DNA of 64,000 bases from Bordetella parapertussis (GCA_945877235.1 CAMCRF010000001.1:124001-188000); one strand, 5' to 3'. Positions 1 to 8,136 are shown, numbered from the stretch's first letter. Notes: generated by a model from the sequence alone, not told the origin. Translations and numbers: made by a program.

Positions 1-84
1 AACGTGGTGCGTTGGGCGCTTGAACTTGCGAAGGTGGAGTCAGTCCAAATTTCGGTAGAGGACCTCATGAAAGAGGCCGCGTAG
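1..84 (+). CDS. tig: Trigger factor, C-terminal end (partial)
   Basis: Only the last 27 codons are in the window; they end at a TAG at 82-84. The visible residues (NVVRWALELAKVE, then VEDLMKEAA) resemble the C-terminal helix of the ribosome-associated chaperone and prolyl isomerase trigger factor. The gene sits three bases upstream of clpP, the standard tig-clpP-clpX-lon order in proteobacteria, and that context carries most of the identification. Its last codons also contain the AAAGAGG that serves as the clpP ribosome binding site. Confidence 0.75.
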   Translation, partial: NVVRWALELAKVESVQISVEDLMKEAA

Positions 85-87
85 TCG

Positions 88-741
88 ATGATGATTGAAA
101 ATGGCATGCGATCGCCGCATCTAGGAGACCGTTCGGTGGAAGAAATTCGGGGTTTGGGCTTAGTGCCCATGGTCATTGAGCAGTCAGGGCGTGGTGAGCG
201 GGCATACGATATTTACTCGCGTTTGCTCAAGGAGCGGGTGGTGTTTTTGGTGGGTCCTGTGAACGATCAGTCGGCAAATCTGGTCATTGCACAGCTCTTG
301 TTTCTGGAGTCCGAGAATCCCGACAAAGATGTCTCGCTCTACATCAATTCGCCCGGAGGCTCCGTCTCTGCAGGGCTTGCGATCTTCGACACCATGCAGT
401 TCGTCAAGCCGGCGGTGAGCACGCTGTGCATGGGCATTGCGGCCAGCATGGGCGCTTTCTTGTTGGCTGCAGGCGAAAAGGGCAAGCGCTTTGCGTTGCC
501 AAATTCCCGCGTCATGATTCACCAGCCCCTCGGCGGTGTTCAGGGTCAAGCCAGCGACATCGAGATCCATGCGCGCGAGATCCTCTCCCTGCGCGATCGC
601 TTGAACAATATCCTGGCTGAGCGTACGGGCCAGAGCCTCGAGACCATCGCTCGGGACACCGACCGTGACAACTTCATGAGCGCGGATGATGCGCTACAGT
701 ACGGTCTCGTCGACAAAGTCATGAGTTCACGCGAGGCCTGA
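88..741 (+). CDS. clpP: ATP-dependent Clp protease proteolytic subunit ClpP
   Basis: ClpP is the self-compartmentalised serine peptidase that degrades cytoplasmic proteins unfolded by ClpX or ClpA. The 217-residue product is close to the usual 195-210. The catalytic triad is visible with the spacing of the E. coli enzyme: Ser120 in GIAASMGA, His145 in VMIHQP, and Asp194. The N-terminus carries a short, probably removed propeptide. Two adjacent ATGs (88 and 91) follow an AAAGAGG about 11 bases upstream. The gene follows tig by three bases and precedes clpX by eleven, so it is almost certainly co-transcribed with clpX, its partner unfoldase. Confidence 0.98.
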   Translation: MMIENGMRSPHLGDRSVEEIRGLGLVPMVIEQSGRGERAYDIYSRLLKERVVFLVGPVNDQSANLVIAQLLFLESENPDKDVSLYINSPGGSVSAGLAIFDTMQFVKPAVSTLCMGIAASMGAFLLAAGEKGKRFALPNSRVMIHQPLGGVQGQASDIEIHAREILSLRDRLNNILAERTGQSLETIARDTDRDNFMSADDALQYGLVDKVMSSREA

Positions 742-752
742 AGGGGGCTCTA

Positions 753-2024
753 ATGGCAGACAAAAAAGGCTCGAGCGAAAAACTGCTCTACTGCTCTTTC
801 TGTGGAAAGAGTCAGCATGAGGTCAAGAAGCTCATCGCAGGACCATCGGTCTTTATCTGTGACGAGTGCATCGACCTCTGTAACGACATCATTCGCGACG
901 AGCAGGCTGCAGCCCCCGACGCCGATGCCGCCAAAGGTGGGCTGCCCACTCCGGCTGAGATTGCTTCTATCCTCGACCAGTATGTCGTCGGCCAGATGCG
1001 TGCCAAAAAGACACTCGCGGTGGCGGTCTACAACCACTACAAGCGCTTGCGCAGCAGTTCTAAGCCCCAGGAAGTCGAGCTTGCCAAGAGCAACATCCTC
1101 CTTATTGGGCCCACCGGTTCGGGCAAGACGCTTCTCGCTCAAACGCTGGCCCGCCTGCTGAATGTGCCGTTCGTCATTGCCGATGCGACGACGCTGACAG
1201 AGGCTGGCTATGTTGGCGAAGATGTCGAGAACATCATTCAGAAGCTGCTCCAGAACTGTAATTACGAGGTCGAGCGCGCGCAGCACGGCATTGTCTATAT
1301 TGACGAAATCGACAAGATCTCTCGTAAGTCAGACAACCCCTCTATTACCCGCGATGTCTCCGGCGAGGGCGTTCAGCAGGCGCTACTGAAGTTGATTGAA
1401 GGTACGGTCGCGTCTGTTCCTCCTCAGGGTGGCCGCAAGCATCCCAACCAAGATTTCGTCCAGATCGACACCACCAACATTCTCTTCATCTGCGGGGGGG
1501 CTTTCGACGGGCTCGAAAAGGTCATTCGCGACCGCACCGAACGCACATCGATTGGATTTGGTGCAGAGGTTCGGTCCGCGCGCGAGCGCAAGCTCAGTGA
1601 GGTCTTCCAAGAGGCTGAACCCGAAGATCTCATCAAGTTCGGTCTCATCCCTGAGTTGGTGGGCCGCCTCCCCGTAGTGGCGACCCTCGATGAACTCGAT
1701 GAGGTCGCCCTTATCGAGATTCTCACGGGACCCAAGAACGCGTTGGTCAAGCAATACCAGGCGCTGCTGGACATGGAGGGCGTTGAGCTCGAGATTCGGC
1801 CTGCTGCACTCAAGGCTATTGCTGAGAAGGCCATCAAGCGTCGCACGGGCGCGCGCGGCCTTCGTTCCATTCTTGAGCAAGTACTGCTAGACACCATGTA
1901 CGACCTCCCCAGTCAGAAAGAGGTCTCCAAGGTGGTGGTGGACGAGCCAACCGTCACCGGAGAGGGAAAACCACTCTTGGTTTACCAAGATAACCCCAAG
2001 GTTGCTGGCAGTAAGCACGCCTAA
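753..2024 (+). CDS. clpX: ATP-dependent Clp protease ATP-binding subunit ClpX
   Basis: ClpX is the hexameric AAA+ unfoldase that recognises tagged substrates (including ssrA-tagged proteins) and threads them into ClpP. The 423-residue protein has an N-terminal zinc-binding domain with Cys14, Cys17, Cys36 and Cys39, a Walker A motif GPTGSGKT at residues 119-126, a Walker B region ending in IDEIDKI, and the C-terminal sensor-2 region RRTGARGLR. Length matches the E. coli protein (424). The ATG at 753 has a GGGGG stretch upstream. It lies directly downstream of clpP, and smpB, which is needed to tag substrates with ssrA, is elsewhere in this window. Confidence 0.98.
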   Translation: MADKKGSSEKLLYCSFCGKSQHEVKKLIAGPSVFICDECIDLCNDIIRDEQAAAPDADAAKGGLPTPAEIASILDQYVVGQMRAKKTLAVAVYNHYKRLRSSSKPQEVELAKSNILLIGPTGSGKTLLAQTLARLLNVPFVIADATTLTEAGYVGEDVENIIQKLLQNCNYEVERAQHGIVYIDEIDKISRKSDNPSITRDVSGEGVQQALLKLIEGTVASVPPQGGRKHPNQDFVQIDTTNILFICGGAFDGLEKVIRDRTERTSIGFGAEVRSARERKLSEVFQEAEPEDLIKFGLIPELVGRLPVVATLDELDEVALIEILTGPKNALVKQYQALLDMEGVELEIRPAALKAIAEKAIKRRTGARGLRSILEQVLLDTMYDLPSQKEVSKVVVDEPTVTGEGKPLLVYQDNPKVAGSKHA

Positions 2025-2026
2025 GG

Positions 2027-2054
2027 CTTGAAGTTTCGAGGATTGCCCCCACTC
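2027..2054 (+). promoter_or_regulatory. Candidate sigma-32 (RpoH) heat-shock promoter of lon
   Basis: In the 61-base clpX-lon gap, CTTGAAG at 2027-2033 is followed after 13 bases by CCCCACTC at 2047-2054. This is close to the heat-shock consensus CTTGAAA and CCCCATNT with its usual spacing. The predicted start near 2061 leaves a short leader holding the AAGAGAG binding site. Lon is a classical RpoH target in E. coli. This is a pattern match read by eye. Confidence 0.55.
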
Positions 2055-2085
2055 TCGGGGTATCCGAAAGAAAGAGAGACTGGTG

Positions 2086-4506
2086 ATGTCAAAGACTGAA
2101 CTGCTGCCCTCCGAGCCCACTGTGCTGCCCATGCTCCCGCTGCGGGACGTCGTTGTTTTTCCGCACATGGTGATCCCGCTCTTTGTGGGGCGGCCGAAGT
2201 CCATCAAGGCAATGGAGCGTGCCATGGAATCTGGCAGCCATGTCCTGTTGGCTGCGCAAAAAAGCCCGACACAAGACGACCCCTCTGCAAAAGATATTTA
2301 CGAAATTGGCTGTCTGGCGAGCATTCTCCAAATGCTCAAGCTGCCTGACGGCACCGTAAAAGTGCTCGTAGAGGGCACGCAGCGTGCTCGCTTGGCAGAT
2401 CTCCAAGACAACGGCCAGCACCTGGTTTGTGAATGCACGCCCCTGCAGCTGGAGGAGCGCGATGGACCCGAGAGCGAGGCCATGCGCCGCACCCTGCTCA
2501 CGCAGTTTGATCAGTTCGTAAAACTGAACAAAAAGATCCCTGCTGAAATTCTGAATTCCCTCATGAGCATTGAGGAGCCCGGTCGTCTTGCCGACACAAT
2601 CGCAGCCCACCTCCCCATGAAACTCGAGGAGAAGCAGGCCGTGCTCGAGACGCTCTCTGTGCTCGAGCGACTCGAGAAGCTGCTGACCCAGATCGAGACC
2701 GAACTCGACATCCTCCAGGTCGAGAAGCGGATTCGCGGCCGCGTGAAGCGCCAGATGGAAAAGAGCCAGCGCGAGTACTACCTGAACGAGCAGGTGAAGG
2801 CGATTCAGAAAGAGCTTGGAGAAGGCGAGGACAGCGAGCTTGACGAGCTCGAGAAGAAAATCAAGGCAGCGCGCATGCCCAAGGAGGCGCGCGATAAGGC
2901 GCAGGCTGAGCTCAAGAAGCTCAAGATGATGTCGCCCATGTCGGCAGAGGCAACGGTTGTCCGAAACTATATCGACACCCTGGTTGCGCTGCCATGGAAG
3001 AAAAAGAGCAAGGTCAATACCAACCTCGAGACTGCCGAGAAGGTGCTCGAGGAAGAGCACTACGGACTGGACAAGGTGAAGGAGCGCATTCTCGAAGCGC
3101 TGGCCGTTCAGCAGAGGGTCGACAAAGTCAAAGCCCCTATCCTGTGTCTGGTTGGCCCTCCTGGCGTGGGTAAGACCTCGTTGGGTCAGTCAATTGCGCG
3201 AGCCACCAATCGGAAGTTTGTGCGCATGGCGCTGGGTGGTGTGCGTGATGAGTCAGAGATTCGGGGTCATCGACGCACCTACATTGGATCTATGCCTGGA
3301 AAGATTCTCACCAGCCTCACCAAAACGGGCGTTCGCAATCCCCTGTTCCTGCTGGATGAGGTCGACAAAATGGGCATGGATTTCCGGGGTGACCCGGCCA
3401 GCGCCTTGCTCGAGGTGCTCGACCCTGAACAGAACAACAGCTTCACGGACCACTACGTTGAGGTTGAATACGACCTCTCAGACGTGATGTTTGTGGCCAC
3501 TGCGAACTCGCTCAACATCCCGCCGGCCCTGCTCGATCGCATGGAGGTGATTCGTCTCTCTGGCTACACCGAAGACGAGAAGGTCAGCATTGCGCAGCGC
3601 TACCTTCTGCCCAAGCAACTCAAGCTCACGGGTCTTAAGGAGTCCGAGATCTCGGTATCTGAGGGGGCGCTCAGAGAAACCATTCGTTCCTACACCCGAG
3701 AGGCCGGCGTGCGAGGCCTGGAGCGCGACATTTCAAAGATCTGTCGCAAGGTTACGCGCATGGTACTCACAGGCAAGGCCAGTGGTCAGGTCGAGGTCCG
3801 CGACGACAACATCGAGGACTTCCTTGGCGTCAAACGCTACACCTTCGGTGTCGCCGAGAAAGAGGATCAGGTCGGTGAGGTCACAGGCTTGGCATGGACC
3901 GAAGTGGGTGGAGAGTTGCTCATGATCGAGGCAGCAGTCATGCCTGGCAAGGGCGTTATCCAACGGACCGGGTCACTGGGCGATGTCATGAAGGAGTCGG
4001 TCGAGGCCGCAAGGACGGTAGTTCGGTCCCGCGCGAAGGTGCTCGGCATCCCAGCAGAGCATTTCGACAAGAAAGACCTGCACATCCACGCCCCCGAGGG
4101 CGCGACCCCCAAGGACGGCCCGAGCGCGGGCATTGCGATGACGACGGCTATGGTGTCGGCAATGACCGGTATTCCTGTAAAGGCATCGGTCGCCATGACT
4201 GGGGAGATCACCCTTCGAGGAGAGGTCCTTCAGATTGGGGGGCTCAAAGAGAAGTTGCTTGCCGCGCATCGTGGTGGCATCAAGACCGTACTCATCCCAG
4301 AGCAGAATTTGCGCGACCTTGCGGACATCCCCGCCAATGTAAAGAATGCGCTCGAGATTATTCCGGTGCGGTGGATCGATAAGGTGCTTGAGCTTGCGCT
4401 CGCTCGCGCACCGGTTCCGCTTCCAGAGGAGGCCGATCCGGCAGTTACCGCCGTTAAGCCAACTGAGCCCGAATCTGATCGGCCTGTTGATCCGGTGACT
4501 CACTAG
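2086..4506 (+). CDS. lon: ATP-dependent protease Lon (La)
   Basis: Lon is a homo-hexameric AAA+ serine protease that removes misfolded and short-lived regulatory proteins. The 806-residue product has the N-terminal substrate-binding domain (from LPMLPLRDVVVFP), a coiled-coil rich segment around residues 190-300, the Walker A motif GPPGVGKT, and a C-terminal peptidase domain. The catalytic dyad is Ser680 in DGPSAGI and Lys723 in GGLKEK, matching E. coli Ser679 and Lys722. I chose the ATG at 2086 over the GTG at 2083 because an AAGAGAG lies eight bases upstream of the ATG; both are possible. The C-terminal tail is Pro/Glu-rich and probably disordered. The candidate heat-shock promoter in the gap suggests it can be transcribed apart from clpPX. 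Confidence 0.98.
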   Translation: MSKTELLPSEPTVLPMLPLRDVVVFPHMVIPLFVGRPKSIKAMERAMESGSHVLLAAQKSPTQDDPSAKDIYEIGCLASILQMLKLPDGTVKVLVEGTQRARLADLQDNGQHLVCECTPLQLEERDGPESEAMRRTLLTQFDQFVKLNKKIPAEILNSLMSIEEPGRLADTIAAHLPMKLEEKQAVLETLSVLERLEKLLTQIETELDILQVEKRIRGRVKRQMEKSQREYYLNEQVKAIQKELGEGEDSELDELEKKIKAARMPKEARDKAQAELKKLKMMSPMSAEATVVRNYIDTLVALPWKKKSKVNTNLETAEKVLEEEHYGLDKVKERILEALAVQQRVDKVKAPILCLVGPPGVGKTSLGQSIARATNRKFVRMALGGVRDESEIRGHRRTYIGSMPGKILTSLTKTGVRNPLFLLDEVDKMGMDFRGDPASALLEVLDPEQNNSFTDHYVEVEYDLSDVMFVATANSLNIPPALLDRMEVIRLSGYTEDEKVSIAQRYLLPKQLKLTGLKESEISVSEGALRETIRSYTREAGVRGLERDISKICRKVTRMVLTGKASGQVEVRDDNIEDFLGVKRYTFGVAEKEDQVGEVTGLAWTEVGGELLMIEAAVMPGKGVIQRTGSLGDVMKESVEAARTVVRSRAKVLGIPAEHFDKKDLHIHAPEGATPKDGPSAGIAMTTAMVSAMTGIPVKASVAMTGEITLRGEVLQIGGLKEKLLAAHRGGIKTVLIPEQNLRDLADIPANVKNALEIIPVRWIDKVLELALARAPVPLPEEADPAVTAVKPTEPESDRPVDPVTH

Positions 4507-4513
4507 CGATTGC

Positions 4514-4542
4514 TTGACCTGTCATCTTTCCGAAGGTTTAAT
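4514..4542 (+). promoter_or_regulatory. Sigma-70 promoter of hupB
   Basis: TTGACC at 4514-4519 and TTTAAT at 4537-4542 are separated by exactly 17 bases, a near-consensus housekeeping promoter. The predicted start, about 4549, falls at the left edge of a perfect 9-bp hairpin, so the hupB mRNA would begin with a stem-loop. Confidence 0.65.
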
Positions 4543-4549
4543 GAATTCA

Positions 4550-4571
4550 CACGCAAGACAGATCTTGCGTG
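4550..4571 (+). other. Perfect 9-bp stem-loop at the predicted 5' end of the hupB mRNA
   Basis: CACGCAAGA at 4550-4558 pairs with TCTTGCGTG at 4563-4571 around the loop CAGA. It begins within a base or two of the start predicted from the upstream promoter. A 5'-terminal stem commonly protects mRNAs from degradation. The alternative is a lon transcription terminator, but no T-run follows directly. Confidence 0.5.
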
Positions 4572-4608
4572 GCCCCGCCTTCCCGTTTTCTCTCACAAGG
4601 AATAAGAA

Positions 4609-4881
4609 GTGAACAAGACAGATCTCATCGAACACATTGCCAAGCAGGCCGATATCTCTAAGGCGGCAGCTGGCCGCGCGCTGGATGCTTTGGTTGGTGG
4701 TGTGCGCACGACCCTCAAGAAGGGTGGCACGGTTACCTTGGTTGGTTTTGGAACCTTTGCAGTCACCAAACGGGCAGCCCGCTCTGGTCGCAATCCACGT
4801 ACCGGCGAGACCATCAAGATTAAGGCTGCCAAGTTGCCTAAGTTTCGCCCTGGCAAGGCCTTGAAGGATGCATTGAATTAA
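4609..4881 (+). CDS. hupB: DNA-binding protein HU-beta
   Basis: HU is a small, abundant, dimeric nucleoid protein that bends and compacts DNA without strong sequence preference. The 90-residue product has the full family layout: N-terminal helices starting [11 protein letters not shown], the VTLVGFGTF strand region, and the beta-arm [12 protein letters not shown] whose RNP tip intercalates DNA. Translation starts at a GTG (4609) preceded by AAGGAATAAG. It has its own strong promoter, a 5' stem-loop and a rho-independent terminator, so it is a one-gene unit downstream of lon, the order also seen in E. coli. Confidence 0.97.
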   Translation: MNKTDLIEHIAKQADISKAAAGRALDALVGGVRTTLKKGGTVTLVGFGTFAVTKRAARSGRNPRTGETIKIKAAKLPKFRPGKALKDALN

Positions 4882-4909
4882 ACAACGGTTTTAATCTGCA
4901 TGCTCAAAG

Positions 4910-4940
4910 AAAGCGCGTTTGCTCAACGCGCTTTTTTTAT
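4910..4940 (+). terminator. Rho-independent terminator of hupB
   Basis: AAAGCGCGTT at 4910-4919 pairs perfectly with AACGCGCTTT at 4925-4934 around the loop TGCTC, and the 3' arm runs into a T-tract at 4932-4938. It lies 28 bases after the hupB stop and separates hupB from the tRNA genes. Confidence 0.9.
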
Positions 4941-4969
4941 TTAAACTCGCGGTCTTTCGTGTATTGCGC

Positions 4970-5045
4970 GGGTGCTTAGCTCAGTTGGTAGAGCGGCGCC
5001 CTTACAAGGCGTAGGTCGGGAGTTCGAGCCTCTCAGCACCCACCA
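4970..5045 (+). tRNA. tRNA-Val (anticodon UAC)
   Basis: A complete 76-base cloverleaf. The acceptor arm GGGTGC pairs with GCACCC, the D-loop region is AGCTCAGTTGGTAGAGC, the anticodon loop CTTACAA carries TAC, the T-loop is GTTCGAGCC, and CCA is encoded at 5043-5045. It reads valine GUA (and by wobble other GUN) codons. It lies between the hupB terminator and tRNA-Asp. Confidence 0.97.
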
Positions 5046-5078
5046 CCGCAACGTCGCGAACGAGTCGGTGCATTAGGT

Positions 5079-5084
5079 TACAAT
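5079..5084 (+). promoter_or_regulatory. Possible -10 element before tRNA-Asp
   Basis: TACAAT at 5079-5084 matches five of six bases of the housekeeping -10 box and would start transcription about 12 bases before the tRNA-Asp gene. I do not see a convincing -35 box at the right distance, so the two tRNAs may instead share an upstream promoter. Confidence 0.3.
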
Positions 5085-5100
5085 TCGGGTTTTACAGCGC

Positions 5101-5177
5101 GGAGCGGTAGTTCAGTCGGTTAGAATACCGGCCTGTCACGCCGGGGGTCGCGGGTTCGAGTCCCGTCCGCTCCGCCA
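5101..5177 (+). tRNA. tRNA-Asp (anticodon GUC)
   Basis: A complete 77-base tRNA. The acceptor arm GGAGCGG pairs with CCGCTCC, the anticodon loop CTGTCAC carries GTC, the T-arm is CGGGTTCGAGTCCCG, and CCA is encoded at 5175-5177. The ppiD start codon follows after only 12 bases, so tRNA-Asp and ppiD are probably on one primary transcript. Confidence 0.97.
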
Positions 5178-5189
5178 ATTTTCCTTCCT

Positions 5190-6644
5190 ATGCTCGAATT
5201 CATCCGTCAAAACCGGCGTCTGCTGCAGCTGGTACTTCTCATCCTGATTGTCCCTTCCTTCGTGATCGTGGGAGCTTGGGATCTGGTTGCTCCCTCTCAG
5301 GCTGGGCCTGTGCTGGCCGAAGTCGATGGGCGCAAAATTGAACGTGCCGAGTTCGATGCGTTTCACCAACGTCAGCTCGAGCGCTTGTCGTCTCAGTTTG
5401 GGGGGCAGGTCCCCCTCAGTGCGCTCGATTCCGCTGCCTCCCGAGTCTCCTCCCTCGATCGGCTCATTGCAGAGTCCATGCTGCGCGCGCTCACTCAAGA
5501 GCATCGCATCGGTGTCTCTGATGCAGCACTCAAGACGGTCATTTCCCAGGTCCCGGAGTTCCAGAAAGACGGCGCATTCAACCTTGATCAGGCCAACCAG
5601 GTGCTGCGGGCCAATGGCCTCACGGCCCAGGGCTTTGAACAAAACCTTCGGGTCGATATGAGTGCGGAACTGCTCCCTCGAGCCGTATCCGACACCGTCA
5701 TCACCCCACGCAGTGTGGCCCGACTGATCAGTCAGTCTGAGACAGAGCGCAGGTCGCTCTCTATCCGACGATTTCCCTCCGCAGACTATGCGGGGCGTGT
5801 TGTTGTCACGGACGATGCCCTCCAGGCCCACTATCAGGCTACGCTATCCCAATATCAAAGCCCCGAGTCCATCGATGTCGCCTTTGTGGTCCTCGAGAAT
5901 GCACCAGCCGATAAGGCAGAGCAGTTCGCGAACCTCGTCTACGAGCAGAGCGACAGCCTCGATCCTGCTGTTGCGCAGTTCGGCCTCAAGCGAGTGGATG
6001 TCAAAAATATTCAGAAGGGACGACCCACGTCCGGACCCGAGGGCGCTGTGCTGAACCATCCGAGGGTTCAGGCCGCCCTCTTTGATCGCGAGGCCATTCA
6101 AGAGAAACGCAATACCCCTGCAGTCGAGGTTGCCAGTGGCCGGCTTGTTTCCGCACGTGTGCTGGCACATCGGCCCGCGGCCCCACTTGAATTTGAGCAG
6201 GTCAAGGCAGCAGTCCGTGAAGACTGGGTGCGCCAGAAGTCATCTGAACTTGCGTCGGTTGCTGCACAAGCCTTTAGAGTCTCGGATGGTGGTCTTCAGT
6301 CTCTCGACCTTCGCAGAGCTGATGTCACTGGCGCAGCGGCGACGCTCAAACTTCCGCAGGACTCCATTGGTCAACTTGCACTCGAGAAGTTGCTCTCACC
6401 CGCACTTGCCAAAGGGCAGCCTGTCGTCATCAGCCTTGGCCAGAGCGGAAGCCTGGTTGCCGTGCTTGAGTCCTCTCAAGTCGAGGGGGGCGAGGCTCCT
6501 TTGGTCAAGCAAAGACTTGGCGGTGCCTACAATCTCCTTCAGCAGGCGGAGACGGAGCTAACCTTCAAGCTCTGGATGCGAGCTCAAGAAGAGCGTCTGA
6601 AGGTGCGTCGTTACAAAGACAAGCTCGAGGCTGCTGCGTCGTAG
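5190..6644 (+). CDS. ppiD: PpiD/SurA-N family periplasmic chaperone lacking the parvulin domain
   Basis: PpiD is an inner-membrane-anchored periplasmic chaperone near the SecYEG exit. Here a short cytoplasmic N-terminus (LEFIRQNRRLL) precedes a membrane segment at about residues 13-29, followed by the SurA-like N domain (about 40-200) and the C-terminal lobe (about 245-484). At 484 residues it is well short of the usual 620-650. The chain runs from FVVLENA (about 232-238) straight into EQFANLVYEQSDSL (about 244-257), which in relatives lies after the parvulin domain, so the isomerase domain appears cleanly absent with no frameshift. The start follows the tRNA-Asp CCA by 12 bases with no visible ribosome binding site. 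Its last 34 bases overlap mnmH. The family is certain; the function without parvulin is inferred. Confidence 0.85.
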   Translation: MLEFIRQNRRLLQLVLLILIVPSFVIVGAWDLVAPSQAGPVLAEVDGRKIERAEFDAFHQRQLERLSSQFGGQVPLSALDSAASRVSSLDRLIAESMLRALTQEHRIGVSDAALKTVISQVPEFQKDGAFNLDQANQVLRANGLTAQGFEQNLRVDMSAELLPRAVSDTVITPRSVARLISQSETERRSLSIRRFPSADYAGRVVVTDDALQAHYQATLSQYQSPESIDVAFVVLENAPADKAEQFANLVYEQSDSLDPAVAQFGLKRVDVKNIQKGRPTSGPEGAVLNHPRVQAALFDREAIQEKRNTPAVEVASGRLVSARVLAHRPAAPLEFEQVKAAVREDWVRQKSSELASVAAQAFRVSDGGLQSLDLRRADVTGAAATLKLPQDSIGQLALEKLLSPALAKGQPVVISLGQSGSLVAVLESSQVEGGEAPLVKQRLGGAYNLLQQAETELTFKLWMRAQEERLKVRRYKDKLEAAAS

Positions 6645-7660
6645 TCGCTCGGTTGATAGCCTTCCAGCTGAATCGTTTGTCCACGGACCCGCTGCGGGAA
6701 ATTGCGGTCGATCGATCGCAAATAGCTCGGGTCATAATGAAGCGCCAAGAGAGACTCCACCAACTGTCGCCAGCGGCCTTGATCAACCTCTTCAATCCAC
6801 CGGTTTACCTGTTCGTGGCCTACAAGGGCAAGCAGCTTGTGGAGTTGGTTGCGCAAGGGCTCAGGAGATTCAAAGAAATGCCCATACTCCTCGCACAGAA
6901 GTGACACTCGATCTTGCAGGCTGAGCTCCAGCGTGAGGCAAGCGCTGCCGCGAATGCGGAGCATGAGCGCGTCGGGGATTTGAACATTCCCCACCTTTTT
7001 GCTCTCCGATTCAACAAACACCGGTCTGGCGGGGTCGAGCTTGCGCAGAACGTTCCAGATTTGGGTCTCGAACTGCCTCTGAGACGGCTGGGGTGCATGA
7101 GGCATCGCACCTAGCAGCGATCCGCGATGACAGGCAAGCCCCTCCAGGTCAAGGACCTGCTGGCCGGCTCGGCTGAGCGCATCGAGGAAACGGGTTTTAC
7201 CGGAGCCCGTCACCCCACACACGACGCGAAACTCGAAGGAGTCCACGAGGCCTGGAAACAACTCAAGCAAGCGCCCTCGGAACGCCTTGTAGCCTCCGTC
7301 GAGTAGCGTTACCCGCCACCCGACTCGGGCAAGAATCGTTGCAAGCGCGTTGCTGCGTTGCCCCCCTCGCCAGCAATAAATCAGTGGTTGCCAATCTCTG
7401 GGGTACTCAGCTAAGGGGCCTTTAAGATGCCGCCCAATGTTTTCAGCAACGAGCGATGCACCCAGGCGACGCGCGAGGAAAGCGTCCTGCTTGTACTGGG
7501 TTCCTACCAATGCGCGTTGCTCATCGTCGAGCACCGGTAAGCTCACGGCGCCTGGAAGGTGATCCTCAGCAAACTCTGAAGGCGAACGTGCATCCAGGAT
7601 GGAGTTAAATCGATCAAGCCCGTCGATTGCCTCTTGAGCGCTTACAATGCGGGGATTCAT
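6611..7660 (-). CDS. mnmH: tRNA 2-selenouridine synthase MnmH (SelU)
   Basis: MnmH replaces sulfur of 2-thiouridine at tRNA position 34 by selenium, via a geranylated intermediate, using selenophosphate. The 349-residue protein has an N-terminal rhodanese domain with the active-site Cys96 in YCWRGGQRSN and a C-terminal P-loop domain with GVTGSGKT near residues 149-156. Length matches the family (about 360). I start at the ATG at 7660; a TTG one codon upstream is less likely. It converges on ppiD with a 34-base overlap and diverges from the neighbouring DUF1178 gene across 17 bp. The function requires selenophosphate synthetase (SelD), which is not in this window. Confidence 0.93.
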   Translation of the reverse strand: MNPRIVSAQEAIDGLDRFNSILDARSPSEFAEDHLPGAVSLPVLDDEQRALVGTQYKQDAFLARRLGASLVAENIGRHLKGPLAEYPRDWQPLIYCWRGGQRSNALATILARVGWRVTLLDGGYKAFRGRLLELFPGLVDSFEFRVVCGVTGSGKTRFLDALSRAGQQVLDLEGLACHRGSLLGAMPHAPQPSQRQFETQIWNVLRKLDPARPVFVESESKKVGNVQIPDALMLRIRGSACLTLELSLQDRVSLLCEEYGHFFESPEPLRNQLHKLLALVGHEQVNRWIEEVDQGRWRQLVESLLALHYDPSYLRSIDRNFPQRVRGQTIQLEGYQPSDYDAAASSLSL

Positions 7661-7677
7661 CAACTGTTCACAAAGTG

Positions 7678-8136
7678 ATGGCGAGAAAGATTTTTAATCT
7701 GCAATGTGGTCTGGGGCACCGGTTTGAAGGCTGGTTTGCATCCCATGAGGCGCTCGACGACCAGTCGAGTCGGGGTCTCGTTCGGTGTCCGATTTGCGAT
7801 ACGGATGACGTCTCGCGCATGCCGACCGCGGCCCGATTGTCTCTGTCGGGTGCCACGCAGCCCCCCAGTGAGCAGCCGGCGACCCACGTGGCCAAAGGCT
7901 CTGAGGCGCATGAGGCCATGACTGCCGTGTTGGCTGCAGCAAGAGTATTGGCTCAACAATGTGAGGATGTCGGTGATGGCTTTGCCGACGAGGCGAGGCG
8001 CATTCATTACGCGGAGGTGCCGGAGCGAAACATCATGGGCCGGACCAGTCTGCGCGAGGCACGCGAACTGCGGGAGGAGGGCATTGAGGTTTTTGCGCTC
8101 CCTGTCCCCTTTGGCTTGCTCGGGAACGAACACTAA
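7678..8136 (+). CDS. DUF1178 family protein (zinc-ribbon-like), function unknown
   Basis: The 152-residue product begins MARKIFNLQCGLGHRFEGWF, the hallmark opening of the DUF1178 family, in which Cys10, with CPIC in LVRCPICDTDD near residue 38, probably forms a rubredoxin-like zinc site. The middle is variable and the C-terminal part (IHYAEVPERNIMG) is the second conserved block. No biochemical role is established for this family. I chose the ATG at 7678 because an upstream start would overlap the divergent mnmH gene. The 3' end overlaps the convergent GST gene by four bases. Confidence 0.85.
   Translation: MARKIFNLQCGLGHRFEGWFASHEALDDQSSRGLVRCPICDTDDVSRMPTAARLSLSGATQPPSEQPATHVAKGSEAHEAMTAVLAAARVLAQQCEDVGDGFADEARRIHYAEVPERNIMGRTSLREARELREEGIEVFALPVPFGLLGNEH

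Noticed and set aside
2089..3060. Long antisense open frame opposite lon (about 320 codons)
   Set aside because: It mirrors the codon structure of lon, has a Leu-rich composition typical of antisense frames in this G+C range, no binding site and no recognisable domain.
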